Shown piece after piece: positions 18,290-27,600 of a stretch of 64,000 bases of DNA. A model generated the notes under the pieces. That model was not told where the DNA came from. It saw only the letters and a program-made list of their open reading frames with translations, and did no database searches. Numbering within the stretch: position 1 is the first letter of the stretch; each line of letters begins with the position of its first letter. The translations under genes and the position numbers were made by a program. This DNA comes from an uncultured Bacteroidales bacterium (GTDB taxonomy: Bacteria > Bacteroidota > Bacteroidia > Bacteroidales > Muribaculaceae). Location of the stretch: NCBI GenBank assembly GCA_902776435.1, contig CACYQB010000008.1, positions 37,217 through 101,216 of the forward strand, written 5' to 3'.

Positions 18290-18321
18290 CAAATGTACAA
18301 AGCAACTGTAAAACTCGCAAG
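18290..18321 (-). promoter_or_regulatory. Promoter of ATPase 1
   Basis: On the minus strand, TTG (18319-18321), a 21-bp spacer, then TACATTTG (18290-18297). The leader to the ATG is about 20 nt. Confidence 0.65.
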
Positions 18322-18331
18322 AAAAACACAG

Positions 18332-18395
18332 AAAATCTGAAGTACTACTCCAAAAATTCAGCGAAAATCTGAAGTAGCGCTCCAAATTTTCCGCA
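18332..18395. repeat. Two tandem 32-bp repeats upstream of ATPase 1
   Basis: Units start at 18332 and 18364; both begin GAAAATCTGAAGTA and share most of the rest. They lie just upstream of the promoter, as do the 33-bp repeats near ATPases 2 and 3. Confidence 0.75.
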
Positions 18396-18410
18396 TTATT
18401 TACCACTACC

Positions 18411-18530
18411 GAGGTAGGTGGAGCGGTCGAGTTTGCGGTAAGGCTGATGTACGCCCCTGTTGTGGTGGTAGCGGGCGTTGGCGCTAGCTTCGAGCGCAGG
18501 TGGCCATTAGAAAGCTCAGATTAATCAGTT
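18411..18530. repeat. Imperfect border repeat, upstream side of ATPase 1
   Basis: Direct-repeat partner of 16955-17080, just beyond the ATPase promoter region. On the minus strand one frame reads RGVHQPYRKLDRSTYLGSGK followed by a stop codon. Confidence 0.65.
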
Positions 18531-18734
18531 GTTTTGTTACAGTTGATATTCTGTTGTTTCGGTTGTTTGATAGAAAGCACGGGCAGGGAGTCATCGAGTC
18601 CACGAGCATGAATGAGACGGGGCATTCAGTCGAGTATTTCGCCCTGTTATACTGATTATTCTGTCTAGCAGCGGCTGCCGCATCATCTCAAGCACTGAGC
18701 GATTGAATTCAGGTAGGGCATCCCATTTGCGGTA
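18531..18734. other. Probable decayed coding remnant
   Basis: No complete gene. A minus-strand frame of about 43 codons (ALPEFNRSVLEMMRQPLLDR...) is open but has no start or support. Together with 18411-18530 this looks like gene debris around the ATPase insertion. Confidence 0.3.
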
Positions 18735-20447
18735 TCAGTTCAGCGTGATTTTTAAGGGGATTACCTGGTCGTCGGAATGGAACCAGATGGGAAATACAAT
18801 GTAGTCAACCGACTTGCTTGGTGCCGTACATATCAGGTAACAATGGCCCTGATACATCAGGGGGTAAAAACCAGCCGGGTCGTAGTCAATGTTGATGCCG
18901 TAGTCACGGCGGCGCTGCAACTCTTCAATCTCATTCTGCTTCAAGTCTGCATGCGGGATGAGGCCCTTGTCATGGAACTCAGCGGTCTGATAACTGCCAG
19001 GCACATTGTCCGTAAGGACCTCAAGGGCAATATAACCCTGATCGTCAAAACTGTAAAGGGAGCCCGTGAGTTTGGGATAATTAGATTTCGGGACATATTC
19101 CTTTGCCCCGTCAAGCAGACGGCCCTCGTGATAGCGCTCGTAGATGGAATCGCTGACAAACTGGATATTGCGCTTACCGAAATAAGCCCGATAGATGTCC
19201 TCATGGGCAAAGAAATTGGTGGACATGAAATTCATGGGCTTGATAAAACGGCTATAGCCGTCATACATCCGCTCACGCAACACGACTTGATCAGAAGCGG
19301 CAAGAATTTCATTCACCGTCTGGTTGTCATAGGCCTTGTACCGATTAAGTTGGACAAGACCACGGGCTGCAGTGAAGCCTGCGAGAAGCAAGCAAACAAT
19401 GATTGCCAACAAGCGTGCCCAAGTACCCTGCCGAAATACCCTATCGGCCGCTATGGTAATGATGATGAGTGCTATGGTAACAAAGGGGGCGTAGGTGCGT
19501 TCGCTGGTCTGCCCGAGAGCAAACAGCACCACCGCCATACTCAGGGAAATCCAAGTCCATGGAGATTGCCGAAGCGCTCTGCCTCGACGTAGAAACAATG
19601 CCACTATTCCCACGAGGATGGCAACAATCGGGAGGTAGAAGCGCCACATCTTCTCACTAAAGATGTACCAGCGGCTGTGCAGCAAGTCGATAAACGGCAG
19701 ATTAACCACGATATCGCCTGAAGCGGCCCGTGCCCAGGCACCAGGCGAGGAAACAATGAGCGCGACGCCCAGCAGATACCCAGTAAGGGCTATTAACGCC
19801 CTGCGATCCCACTGCGAACGGTTGACTACGTAATAAACCGCAAGACCTATCAGCACGCCAAAGGAAGTAGCCTCGTTGAAGCTGCCAGCCACAAACGAAA
19901 CGAGAAACAGCAAGGTTGCTCCACCCCACCCCAGAGCGCCACGATGTGGACGCTGCAAGTAGTAAATCAGCGCCAAAGATAAGGCGATGGCCCACATGTA
20001 GTTGCAACTGCCGTCAAGCCATAGCATGGTCTCTCCCGGGACAGGATAGCAGGTGCCCACGGCGACCAGGAAGATCGACAACGCCAATAACGACCGCCGG
20101 CCTGTTGCTAACAGACTCATCATGTGGGACAAGAAGCCGAACACGAGGGTATTGCACACATTGAACACCGTCTTGCCCAACAGGGCACAAAACAGAGCGG
20201 CTACCAGGTTGGCTGTGCGCCCATTGGCATGCAGGAATTGGTTAATGTGAGAGTGAAACAGGTCGCCTAATGAACGTACGGGTGTCCACACGCCCTCCAT
20301 AAGGGAGAACGCCATGTCGTCCTCCTTGAGGGTTGTGAGCATGTTCATCACCATGAAGACCGCGCACGCCAACACGAGCACGGCCCAATAGGCGACGTCA
20401 TGCCACCGCCGGGTGGCAGGCGACTCAGTTTGTAGTATAGAAGTCAA
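18735..20447 (-). CDS. DUF6056-like polytopic membrane protein
   Basis: A 570-residue protein with about ten hydrophobic segments in residues 17-360 and a soluble C-terminal part of about 200 residues. The early loop DDMAFSLMEG followed by NQFLHANGRTANLVAALF resembles the DUF6056 family, whose layout recalls GT-C glycosyltransferases (an acidic pair in the first periplasmic loop). A role in cell-surface glycan transfer is a reasonable inference but is not shown. It lies 9 bp downstream of frr on the same strand and could be read through from it. Confidence 0.65.
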   Translation of the reverse strand: MTSILQTESPATRRWHDVAYWAVLVLACAVFMVMNMLTTLKEDDMAFSLMEGVWTPVRSLGDLFHSHINQFLHANGRTANLVAALFCALLGKTVFNVCNTLVFGFLSHMMSLLATGRRSLLALSIFLVAVGTCYPVPGETMLWLDGSCNYMWAIALSLALIYYLQRPHRGALGWGGATLLFLVSFVAGSFNEATSFGVLIGLAVYYVVNRSQWDRRALIALTGYLLGVALIVSSPGAWARAASGDIVVNLPFIDLLHSRWYIFSEKMWRFYLPIVAILVGIVALFLRRGRALRQSPWTWISLSMAVVLFALGQTSERTYAPFVTIALIIITIAADRVFRQGTWARLLAIIVCLLLAGFTAARGLVQLNRYKAYDNQTVNEILAASDQVVLRERMYDGYSRFIKPMNFMSTNFFAHEDIYRAYFGKRNIQFVSDSIYERYHEGRLLDGAKEYVPKSNYPKLTGSLYSFDDQGYIALEVLTDNVPGSYQTAEFHDKGLIPHADLKQNEIEELQRRRDYGINIDYDPAGFYPLMYQGHCYLICTAPSKSVDYIVFPIWFHSDDQVIPLKITLN

Positions 20448-20456
20448 GCCACTGAC

Positions 20457-21017
20457 TTAGACAGTGAGGATTTCTTTCTCCTTAGCGGCAAAGACCTCGT
20501 CAATCTTCTTCATGAACTTGTCATGAATCTTCTGGACTTTTTCCTCGCCGTCCTTGCTGACATCCTCACTCATGCCTTCCTTGATGGCCTTTTTAAGACC
20601 TTCGATAGCCTCACGACGGGCATTGCGGATGCTCACGCGCGCCTTCTCGCTCTCGGCCTTGGTATCCTTTACCAATTGCTTGCGGCGTTCCTCGGTCAGG
20701 GGCGGGATGTTGAGGCGGATGACCTCACCATTGTTGATGGGCATGATGCCCACGTTGCTGTCGATGATGGCTTTCTCGATGGTGCCGATCATGTTGCGCT
20801 CCCAGGGCATGATAGCGATGGTGCGCTGGTCAGGCGTGCTCACGTTGGCCACGTTAGCAATGGGAACGGGGCTGCCATAATAGTTCACGCGGATGCCGTC
20901 GAGAATCTTCACGTTGGCCTTACCTGCACGGATGTGTGCGAGGCTGTCATCGAGGAAATCCACGGCTTCCTGCATCTTTTTCTCGGCTGCGTCGAGATAG
21001 AATTTCACGTCGTTCAT
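20457..21017 (-). CDS. frr: Ribosome recycling factor
   Basis: A 186-residue protein that splits the post-termination ribosome together with EF-G. Family signatures include FLDDSLAHIRAGKANVKILD near residue 21, IRLNIPPLTEERRKQLVKD near residue 105, and the helical tail. The ATG at 21017 gives the standard length; the longer open frame adds 36 residues with no homology expected. It is followed closely by the DUF6056-like gene. Confidence 0.95.
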   Translation of the reverse strand: MNDVKFYLDAAEKKMQEAVDFLDDSLAHIRAGKANVKILDGIRVNYYGSPVPIANVANVSTPDQRTIAIMPWERNMIGTIEKAIIDSNVGIMPINNGEVIRLNIPPLTEERRKQLVKDTKAESEKARVSIRNARREAIEGLKKAIKEGMSEDVSKDGEEKVQKIHDKFMKKIDEVFAAKEKEILTV

Positions 21018-21149
21018 AGTTGTGTCGTTTTTTATTGTTTTGTCGTTGAATTTTAATTTTATGGTCACGAAATTACACCATTTGCCACAACCCTGCAAAT
21101 TTTTTGCCAAAAATGTATTTGACACCAGTTGCCGAGCCTCTTTTATTGC

Positions 21150-22367
21150 TTACTGAAAGGTCAGTGACGACATGGCTCCATGAGCAAGATAAGTGGCAGC
21201 CTGGGCTATCTCCTCAGGCGTGACAGCCTGGATGCTCTCGATGGTATCGCTGATAGAGGCAACAGCACCGTGATATAGCAAACCTCGCCCAGCGCGCATC
21301 GCCATGAACTCGGTGCTGTCGGCAGCGACAATCAACTGTCCGCAGTATTGCTTCTTGTAGGCATCAAGGCGACGAGCCGGCAGCAATTCCTGGCCCAAAC
21401 GGGCCGTTATGCGGTCAATGACACGCAGGCTTGACTTGACATCATCGGGGTCACAGCCCAGATAGATTTCCATCCATCCGCAGTCACTCAACAGCGTCAA
21501 GGTCGATTCGACAGAATACACGTATCCACGACGCTCCCTCAACTCGACATTGAGCAGCGAGTTCATACCTGGGCCACCCAAGATATTGTTCAGCAGCATC
21601 AAGGCATGTCGCAGGGGGTGGTGCATGTCAGGCACCCGCGCTCCAACAATTGTATGGGCCTGGTGGGTGCCTATCTGAATGACTTTGCGGAACGGCTCCA
21701 CCGATTTGGGCATGACACGGTGACGGGGCGCCATGGCATGACTCATGCTGCCGAATGCTTTTTCGGCCAAACGGAATACCCGCTCGTGGCGTTCCGGACC
21801 GACCGAGAAAAAGGCCATATTAGTCGGGACGTACAAGGTCTTGAGGTAGCGCATGCAATCGTCACTGGTGAGGCGCTCCAGGTCCTCTTTACGCCCCAGA
21901 ATGTTGTGGCCCAACTCGCTGCCGGCAAAAAGCAAATCCTCGAAATCATCATAGACGGCATCGCTGGGCGTATCGCGGTAACTGGCAGCCTCCTCAAGCA
22001 CGACGTCACGCTCGCGGTCCAATTCCTCCTGAGGAAAAACAGACCACTGGACCAGATCGGCCAACAAGTCGATGGCTCGACCCAAGTGTTGCTCCGGGAA
22101 CACCGAGTAAAGCATAGTGCCCTCCTTAGTGGTATAGGCATTCAATTCTCCGCCCACGCGTTCCATGCGGTTAAGGATGTGCCAGGCACGACGATGTCGT
22201 GTGCCCTTGAAAATCGTATGCTCAACAAAATGGGCCAAACCATAATGGCCCTCAAGCTCATCACGGCTACCCGCGTTAATGGCAATACCGCACCAGGCGA
22301 CCTGGTTAGAGGTCTCCACGTGCACTAAGGGCAAGCCATTGGATAAGGTATGATAATGTATGATCAT
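21150..22367 (-). CDS. M16-family zinc metallopeptidase
   Basis: A 405-residue protein. The inverted zinc motif HxxEH is HFVEH (His46-His50), the third ligand region is RERDVVLEEAASYRD near residue 120, and the C-terminal half contains the usual R/Y pair region (NVELRERRGYVYSVESTLTL). These peptidases (PqqL/mitochondrial-processing-peptidase-like) act on short polypeptides, commonly in the cytoplasm. I chose the ATG at 22367 because upstream codons run into a repeat (22389-22540). No signal peptide is seen from this start. Confidence 0.88.
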   Translation of the reverse strand: MIIHYHTLSNGLPLVHVETSNQVAWCGIAINAGSRDELEGHYGLAHFVEHTIFKGTRHRRAWHILNRMERVGGELNAYTTKEGTMLYSVFPEQHLGRAIDLLADLVQWSVFPQEELDRERDVVLEEAASYRDTPSDAVYDDFEDLLFAGSELGHNILGRKEDLERLTSDDCMRYLKTLYVPTNMAFFSVGPERHERVFRLAEKAFGSMSHAMAPRHRVMPKSVEPFRKVIQIGTHQAHTIVGARVPDMHHPLRHALMLLNNILGGPGMNSLLNVELRERRGYVYSVESTLTLLSDCGWMEIYLGCDPDDVKSSLRVIDRITARLGQELLPARRLDAYKKQYCGQLIVAADSTEFMAMRAGRGLLYHGAVASISDTIESIQAVTPEEIAQAATYLAHGAMSSLTFQ

Positions 22368-22388
22368 TTTATCTTTGAGTATCTTTCT

Positions 22389-22540
22389 CGTGGCTGTGTC
22401 ATAATTCATCTGTCGAAATTGAATCGCGCTTCGCGCGAGCAATTGAGCAAAATCATCAAAAAATTTAAATAAAAATTTTTGTTTAATTTCTCGGCCGTTA
22501 GGCCGATTAAAAGCCCAGAAGCCTATTATGACACATCCTC
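22389..22540. repeat. MITE-like repeat, copy 1 (degraded)
   Basis: The left part starts CGTGGCTGTGTCATAATTC, the middle shares GAATCGCGCTTCGCGCGAG and GTTTAATTTC with copy 2, and the right end is ATTATGACACA before the match decays. It is the same element as at 24490-24654, but its right terminal repeat is incomplete. Confidence 0.75.
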
Positions 22541-22569
22541 ATACGTTGACATGTCAACGGGATTTATTG

Positions 22570-23247
22570 CTACAGTCGGGTGTTGATGTGGAGGACATGC
22601 TGGACGAGGTACATCTCATGGATGTCGCTCAAGCGCACGTCCATGTCATCATAATTGGGATTCTCGCTGCGCAGGACGACCATATTGGGGTCTGTGTGAC
22701 GCCGAAGGTATTTTACCAACCTGAAGTCATCGAGTTGAACCACATAAATTTGACCCCAATAAATCTGGTTGGGGTTGCTCACCTCGCGTACCGCCACAAA
22801 ATCACCATCCATAATAACGGGTGACATCGAATCGCCACTAACGCGCACAATGCGGCAGTTGGGGCTCATGTTGGGCAAGTTGACCCAACCCACGATGTTT
22901 TCTTGAGCAAACAACTCGTTGCGCCCTGATGCGAGGCCAGCAGTAGCATCCACATCATAGACAGGAGTTCCCGTGCCACTGGGTGCGGTCAAAGCAGCAT
23001 CTACGTGGACTGGGGTTTTGCCAAAGGGCAGGTCGGTCCCATCGAGCAGCCACTCTTTAGAAACGCCCAAGTTCACCACCAAGCGATTCAAGAAAGAATC
23101 GCTCAACGGCATGTGGGCATTGAGATATTTGGACAGGTTGGAGGTATCGACGCCGATACGTTCGGCAAACTGCACCTGGCGCACGCCCAATTCCTTCATC
23201 AAGTACTTGATGCGCGCGATGATTTCAGCATTCTTTTGTGTATCCAT
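22570..23247 (-). CDS. HTH-S24 repressor (LexA/CI-like)
   Basis: A 225-residue regulator. Residues about 6-60 form an XRE-type helix-turn-helix (ELGVRQVQFAERIGVDTSNL). The C-terminal S24 domain has the catalytic pair Ser140 (VSGDSMSP) and Lys179 (DDFRLVKYL), and an Ala-Gly bond at residues 103-104 (DATAGLASG) is a candidate self-cleavage site. Such proteins repress stress or prophage genes until RecA-stimulated autocleavage. The ATG at 23247 fits a full promoter at 23281-23312. The nearest genes show no prophage, so the regulon is unknown. Confidence 0.88.
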   Translation of the reverse strand: MDTQKNAEIIARIKYLMKELGVRQVQFAERIGVDTSNLSKYLNAHMPLSDSFLNRLVVNLGVSKEWLLDGTDLPFGKTPVHVDAALTAPSGTGTPVYDVDATAGLASGRNELFAQENIVGWVNLPNMSPNCRIVRVSGDSMSPVIMDGDFVAVREVSNPNQIYWGQIYVVQLDDFRLVKYLRRHTDPNMVVLRSENPNYDDMDVRLSDIHEMYLVQHVLHINTRL

Positions 23248-23280
23248 ATATTTAGATTGATTAATGTGTTTTTGCAGCGG

Positions 23281-23312
23281 CAAAATTACCACAAAAAATT
23301 GCAATCTGCAAA
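23281..23312 (-). promoter_or_regulatory. Promoter of the S24 regulator gene
   Basis: On the minus strand, TTTG (23309-23312), a 20-bp spacer, then TAATTTTG (23281-23288). Confidence 0.7.
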
Positions 23313-23384
23313 TTTTCTTCCACAAATCAAATTTTCCACACCTTGAAAACTCATCAAATCTAAGTCAGATTTAAAAAAGAATTG

Positions 23385-23392
23385 TATCTTTG
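23385..23392 (+). promoter_or_regulatory. -7 promoter box that decides the start of the next gene
   Basis: TATCTTTG sits inside the longer open frame and so rules out the start at 23382 in favour of the ATG at 23442. Confidence 0.6.
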
Positions 23393-23441
23393 TGACAGAA
23401 AACTATCAGATGTCATTATTCATCATTTCATCATTACCGAT

Positions 23442-24467
23442 ATGAAACAATATACTCATGCATGGCTGGCCATGCTGGCCATCAAGCGCCTGGAGAAAAT
23501 AGAGATTCCAGAAACAGTCAATGCTAGCGGCAAGCCCACACCTCTGGCAAGGGATGCCAAGTTGCTGGTACGCCTGTTCAAGAATTATCGCGACTTTGTG
23601 GTCACGGGAGCCTGGTACCCCGACCACGTCCTGGCAGACAACGCGGGTGATTACTCCCACAGTCTGAAGCACACCACGTTCCTGGCCGGGGAGAAGCCTC
23701 AGTTCTTCAAAATGCCCGACACGATGGAAGTGTACCAGTACATGAAGTCCCATTCACCCATTTACAAGAACAAGGTTCCATATCTGGTTGTCAAGGGCAA
23801 CCTTCATGACCGTTGCGATGCCATGGCCCATACGATTGTGGACAACTTCAAAATCCAGTACCACGAGGAAAAGGGCAATCCCATCCTGCCGTCATCCACT
23901 CACATGGCGTTGAGGTTTTTCATGTTGAGCCATTATCTTGCCGATGCCCACATGCCGCTGCATTGCGACGCCCGCCCATTGGGAAAAATTCATGCGTCCA
24001 TCGAAGGGGAGTGGGAAAACCAGATTAAGAAGTCCTATAACATCGACATGGATAATGAACGATTCTTCTATGACCCTAATGGATATCCACTGGCTACAGC
24101 AGACATGACACCTTTAATCAAGGCTGTCGAGGAAAAAGTCATCACCCGGCCATTCAATTACAGCTGGGGAAGCGCCGACGGCACCAGGGAATATGCTCAA
24201 GCCATCGGACAATACTCGTTTATGCTGGCTCAAGAAATGTTTCCCGAGTCACTTGGGGATTGCACACTGACGCAATACAAGAAGAGTGAGGTTTTTGCCA
24301 ACTTTGATAAGTATAGCGCCATGCTGATGGCGGATGCTGTCGACTCCATTGCACGCGCGTGGCTCCACGTATGGGTCCGTTACCGCAACTGGGGTCCTGA
24401 CTACAACTTAGTGAACGCCGCTGCCGAAGAAAAGAAGAAAGCAAAGGCTCAGGAAACCCAAGCGTAA
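23442..24467 (+). CDS. Zinc-dependent phospholipase C / S1-P1 nuclease-like protein
   Basis: A 341-residue protein with histidine and aspartate motifs of the zinc phospholipase C / S1-P1 nuclease fold: HAWLAMLAIKRLE at the N-terminus, then MLSHYLADAHMPLHCD (HxxxDxHxPxH) near residue 165. In that fold the His and Asp residues bind a trinuclear zinc site that cleaves phosphodiesters. No signal peptide is seen, which is unusual for a secreted phospholipase, so the substrate is uncertain. The end is Lys/Ala-rich. It is convergent with the tricorn-like gene across a MITE-like repeat. Confidence 0.65.
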   Translation: MKQYTHAWLAMLAIKRLEKIEIPETVNASGKPTPLARDAKLLVRLFKNYRDFVVTGAWYPDHVLADNAGDYSHSLKHTTFLAGEKPQFFKMPDTMEVYQYMKSHSPIYKNKVPYLVVKGNLHDRCDAMAHTIVDNFKIQYHEEKGNPILPSSTHMALRFFMLSHYLADAHMPLHCDARPLGKIHASIEGEWENQIKKSYNIDMDNERFFYDPNGYPLATADMTPLIKAVEEKVITRPFNYSWGSADGTREYAQAIGQYSFMLAQEMFPESLGDCTLTQYKKSEVFANFDKYSAMLMADAVDSIARAWLHVWVRYRNWGPDYNLVNAAAEEKKKAKAQETQA

Positions 24468-24489
24468 TGCCCTAACGGCATACATCGAC

Positions 24490-24654
24490 AAAAACGTGGC
24501 TGTGTCATAATTCTTTTGCCGCAAATTGAATCGCGCTTCGCGCGAGAAATTAAGCAATTTTTTTAATAAAATTAAAATTAAAGTTTTTGTTTAATTTCTT
24601 GGCCGTCAGGCCAATCAAAGCTATAGGCACGGATTATGACACAGCCACGTTTTT
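24490..24654. repeat. MITE-like repeat, copy 2 (complete)
   Basis: A 165-bp element with perfect 22-bp terminal inverted repeats (24490-24511 and 24633-24654; core ACGTGGCTGTGTCATAAT). The middle is AT-rich with a short palindrome, TCGCGCTTCGCGCGA. It encodes nothing. It lies between two convergent genes and ends 17 bp before the stop codon of the next gene. No target-site duplication was clearly seen. Confidence 0.85.
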
Positions 24655-24671
24655 ACTGAATCATCGGCTGG

Positions 24672-27600
24672 CTACTTGAGCATTTCCTCGACAGCGCGCT
24701 CGAGTTGGCGGTCATGGCCGGTGATGTAATCCTCGGGGGTGTTATAGACCTCGACGTCGGGCAGCAGCGGGGTGTTTTCGCAGTAGTTGCCACGCATGTC
24801 CCTGCAACCCACTTGAGGAATACCGAAGACCAGGGTGTTGTCGATCAACGTCTCCCACCACACGGCAGTCATTGTGCCAGGCACTGGAGTGCCGATGAGT
24901 TTGCCGATGCCTAATTCCTTATATACGAAGGGGAAGCCGTGGCCGTTGCTGTAGTCGTCCTCGCACATGAGTACGCAAGAGGGCTTGGTCCACTTGTTGA
25001 ACGGATCGGCGCCAACTACCTTACCATGGGGTACGAAGTCCTGATACTGCTTGCCGCTGAGCAATGTGCACAGGTCATCATGCAGCCACCCACCACCGTT
25101 GTGGCGCTCATCGACAATCACAGCCTTGCGGTTGCGGTTCTTGTCGCTCAGCAACTCACGATAGACGGTGCGGAAACTCTCGCTGTTCATCTCCTTGACG
25201 TGTACGTATGCCAACTGTCCGCCCGAGAGGCTATCTACCAACGCACGGTTACGGTCCACCCAACGCTTGTAGAGCAATTCTTGTTGCTCGCCCTTGCTGA
25301 TGGCCTTGACCGTGACGTCAAAGCGCTTCTTGCTCTGGGGATTATAGACGGTGACGCGGATGGGTTTGCCCGCCTTACCGTCAAGCATCCAGTTATAGTC
25401 TTCTCCTGCCGAGATAGTGACACCGTCAATCTTCTCAATGATGCAACCCGGAGTTACACCCGTCTTCTTGACGGCAAAGGGGCCGCGCTTGATGACCTCC
25501 TCGACGAGCAGGCCGTCGCCCTTGTAGGTGTCATCGAGGAAGAGGCCTAAGGCTGCCGTGTTCAAGGTCGGTCCATCAGGCCTATAACGGGCACCCGTGT
25601 GCGAACCGTTTAACTCGCCGAGCATCTCGCTGAGCATGTCACGGAAGTCGTAATTGTTGTTGATGTATGGCAGGAAACGCTTGTAATTGTCGCGGTAGCC
25701 TTCCCAATCCACACCATGAATGTCCTCGACATAGAATTTGTCCTTGACCTGTTGCCAGATGTGGTTAAACATGTACTCACGCTCTTCCTGGGGGCGGTAG
25801 TTGAAGTTGGCCTCAAAATTAACCGACTCGGGTTTACCCTTGGCCAAGTCCACCTTTTTGATGCCGCTTCCCGTGCAGACGAACAAATTCTTGCCGTCCT
25901 TGTCGGCAATCATGGGGCCGTAGCCCACACCCTTGAGGACGATTTCGGTCTTGTTCTCGCGCAGGTCATGTTTCCACAGGTCCATACCACCTTCGAAGGC
26001 GGCCTGATAATACAGCGTGTCACCACCGTTAGACAGCACAGCATCGCCCAAACGAGAGGAGTTCACCGTCATGCGCGCAATGCGGTCGCGGCAATTCTCC
26101 AAGTCAAATTGCAGGGCGGGCACGGCAGGTTTCTCCTCGGTAGCGCCTTTTTTCTTACTCTTCGCGGCTTTCTTCTTGGAGTCCTTATCCTTGTTTGCCT
26201 GCTGATTGCTTGCCTCCTTTTTCTTTTCTTTCTGGGCCTCCTCGAGCATGACCTTTTCCTCCTTGGTCATGCGGAAGCGCTCGTAAGCGTCCAGGTCAAA
26301 GAACATGATGTAGATATCGTCCTCGGCGCCCCAACTGCCGTGACTGCGGTAACCTGCACGGTCGCTGGTGAAAATCATTGCCTTGCCACCCAGGACCCAC
26401 TTGGCGTTACCCTCATTGTATCCGCTCTCGGTCAAGTTGTGGATTTCGCCATTGCCGCTGGCGTTGACCAGCGCCACGTCCTGACTGTTCCAGCCACCCG
26501 TGCCGATGTAGGAAGAGAGGAGCCAACGGCTATCAGGACTCCACTCATACCACACGTCGCCGTCACTGTAAGAATAGATGTACTTGCCGTCCATCAAGGT
26601 GCGGACAGCCTTGCTCTTGACATCCACCGCACGCAAGGTGGCACGGTCCTCGAGAAATGCCACGCTCTTGCCATCGGGGCTGTAGGCAGGCTGAATAGAG
26701 GTGTGACCCGTGTTGGTGAGTTGAACTTCTTCCAGGTCGGTGGCGTAGGTGAACAATTTCTCATCCTTGTTCTTGATGGAGGTCTGGTAAATCTGCCACA
26801 TGCCGCCACGTTCACTGTCATAGACGATGCTGCGGCCATCAGGCGAGAAGTCGATGGTACGCTCCTGCTCGGGAGTGTTGGTTACCTGCTTAGTGGTGTT
26901 AAATTCCACTGAGGTCACATACACATCACCATGCATCACAAATGCCACCTCCTTGCCGCTGGGGGATACACGGATTGCCGTAGCACCGCTTTTCTTGATT
27001 TGGCGGACGAGCTCTTTCTCGGTACAATCGGTTGCGATGGTGATATCCACACGCTTAGGCTCGCCGCCCTCGCGCAGGGTGTAAATTTCGCCGTTATAGC
27101 CATAGCACAGCATTCCATTATCGGCTACCGTCAAGAAGCGCACAGGATGTTTTGCATGGTGGGTGAGTTGCACGGCTTTGCCGCCAACGGTATTCTTATA
27201 GACGTTGAAAGTCCCATCCTGCTCGCTCAAGTAATAATAGGCATTGCCATCGGGAGCCCAGCGGGGCGTTCTGTCCTCACCGTTGAAGTCGGTCAACTTG
27301 GTGAATTTGCCATCACGCTTGAGCCACACGTCGCGCGTAATTGACGAGGTGTGGTGCTTGCGGAAGGGATCCTCATAACCCTTGACATCGTGGTAGAGGA
27401 TGTCGCCGCGGCTATTGATACTCAAATCCTGCATGGGCAGTTCCGAGAAAAGGCGCGCACGTCCACCGTCAACGCTCACCTGATAAACCTGAGGGAACGA
27501 ACGGTCAGCAAACAAAATCGACTTGGCCGTCGGCATGACACAGGCCTCAAAGAGTACCGTCCCGTTATCCAGGAAGCACAGCGGGGTCTCATTGCCGCTA

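Noticed and set aside
25716-26912. Long plus-strand frame opposite the tricorn-like gene
   Set aside because: It is antisense to a well-supported protein with PD40 and S41 motifs; its translation has the low-complexity look of a shadow frame.
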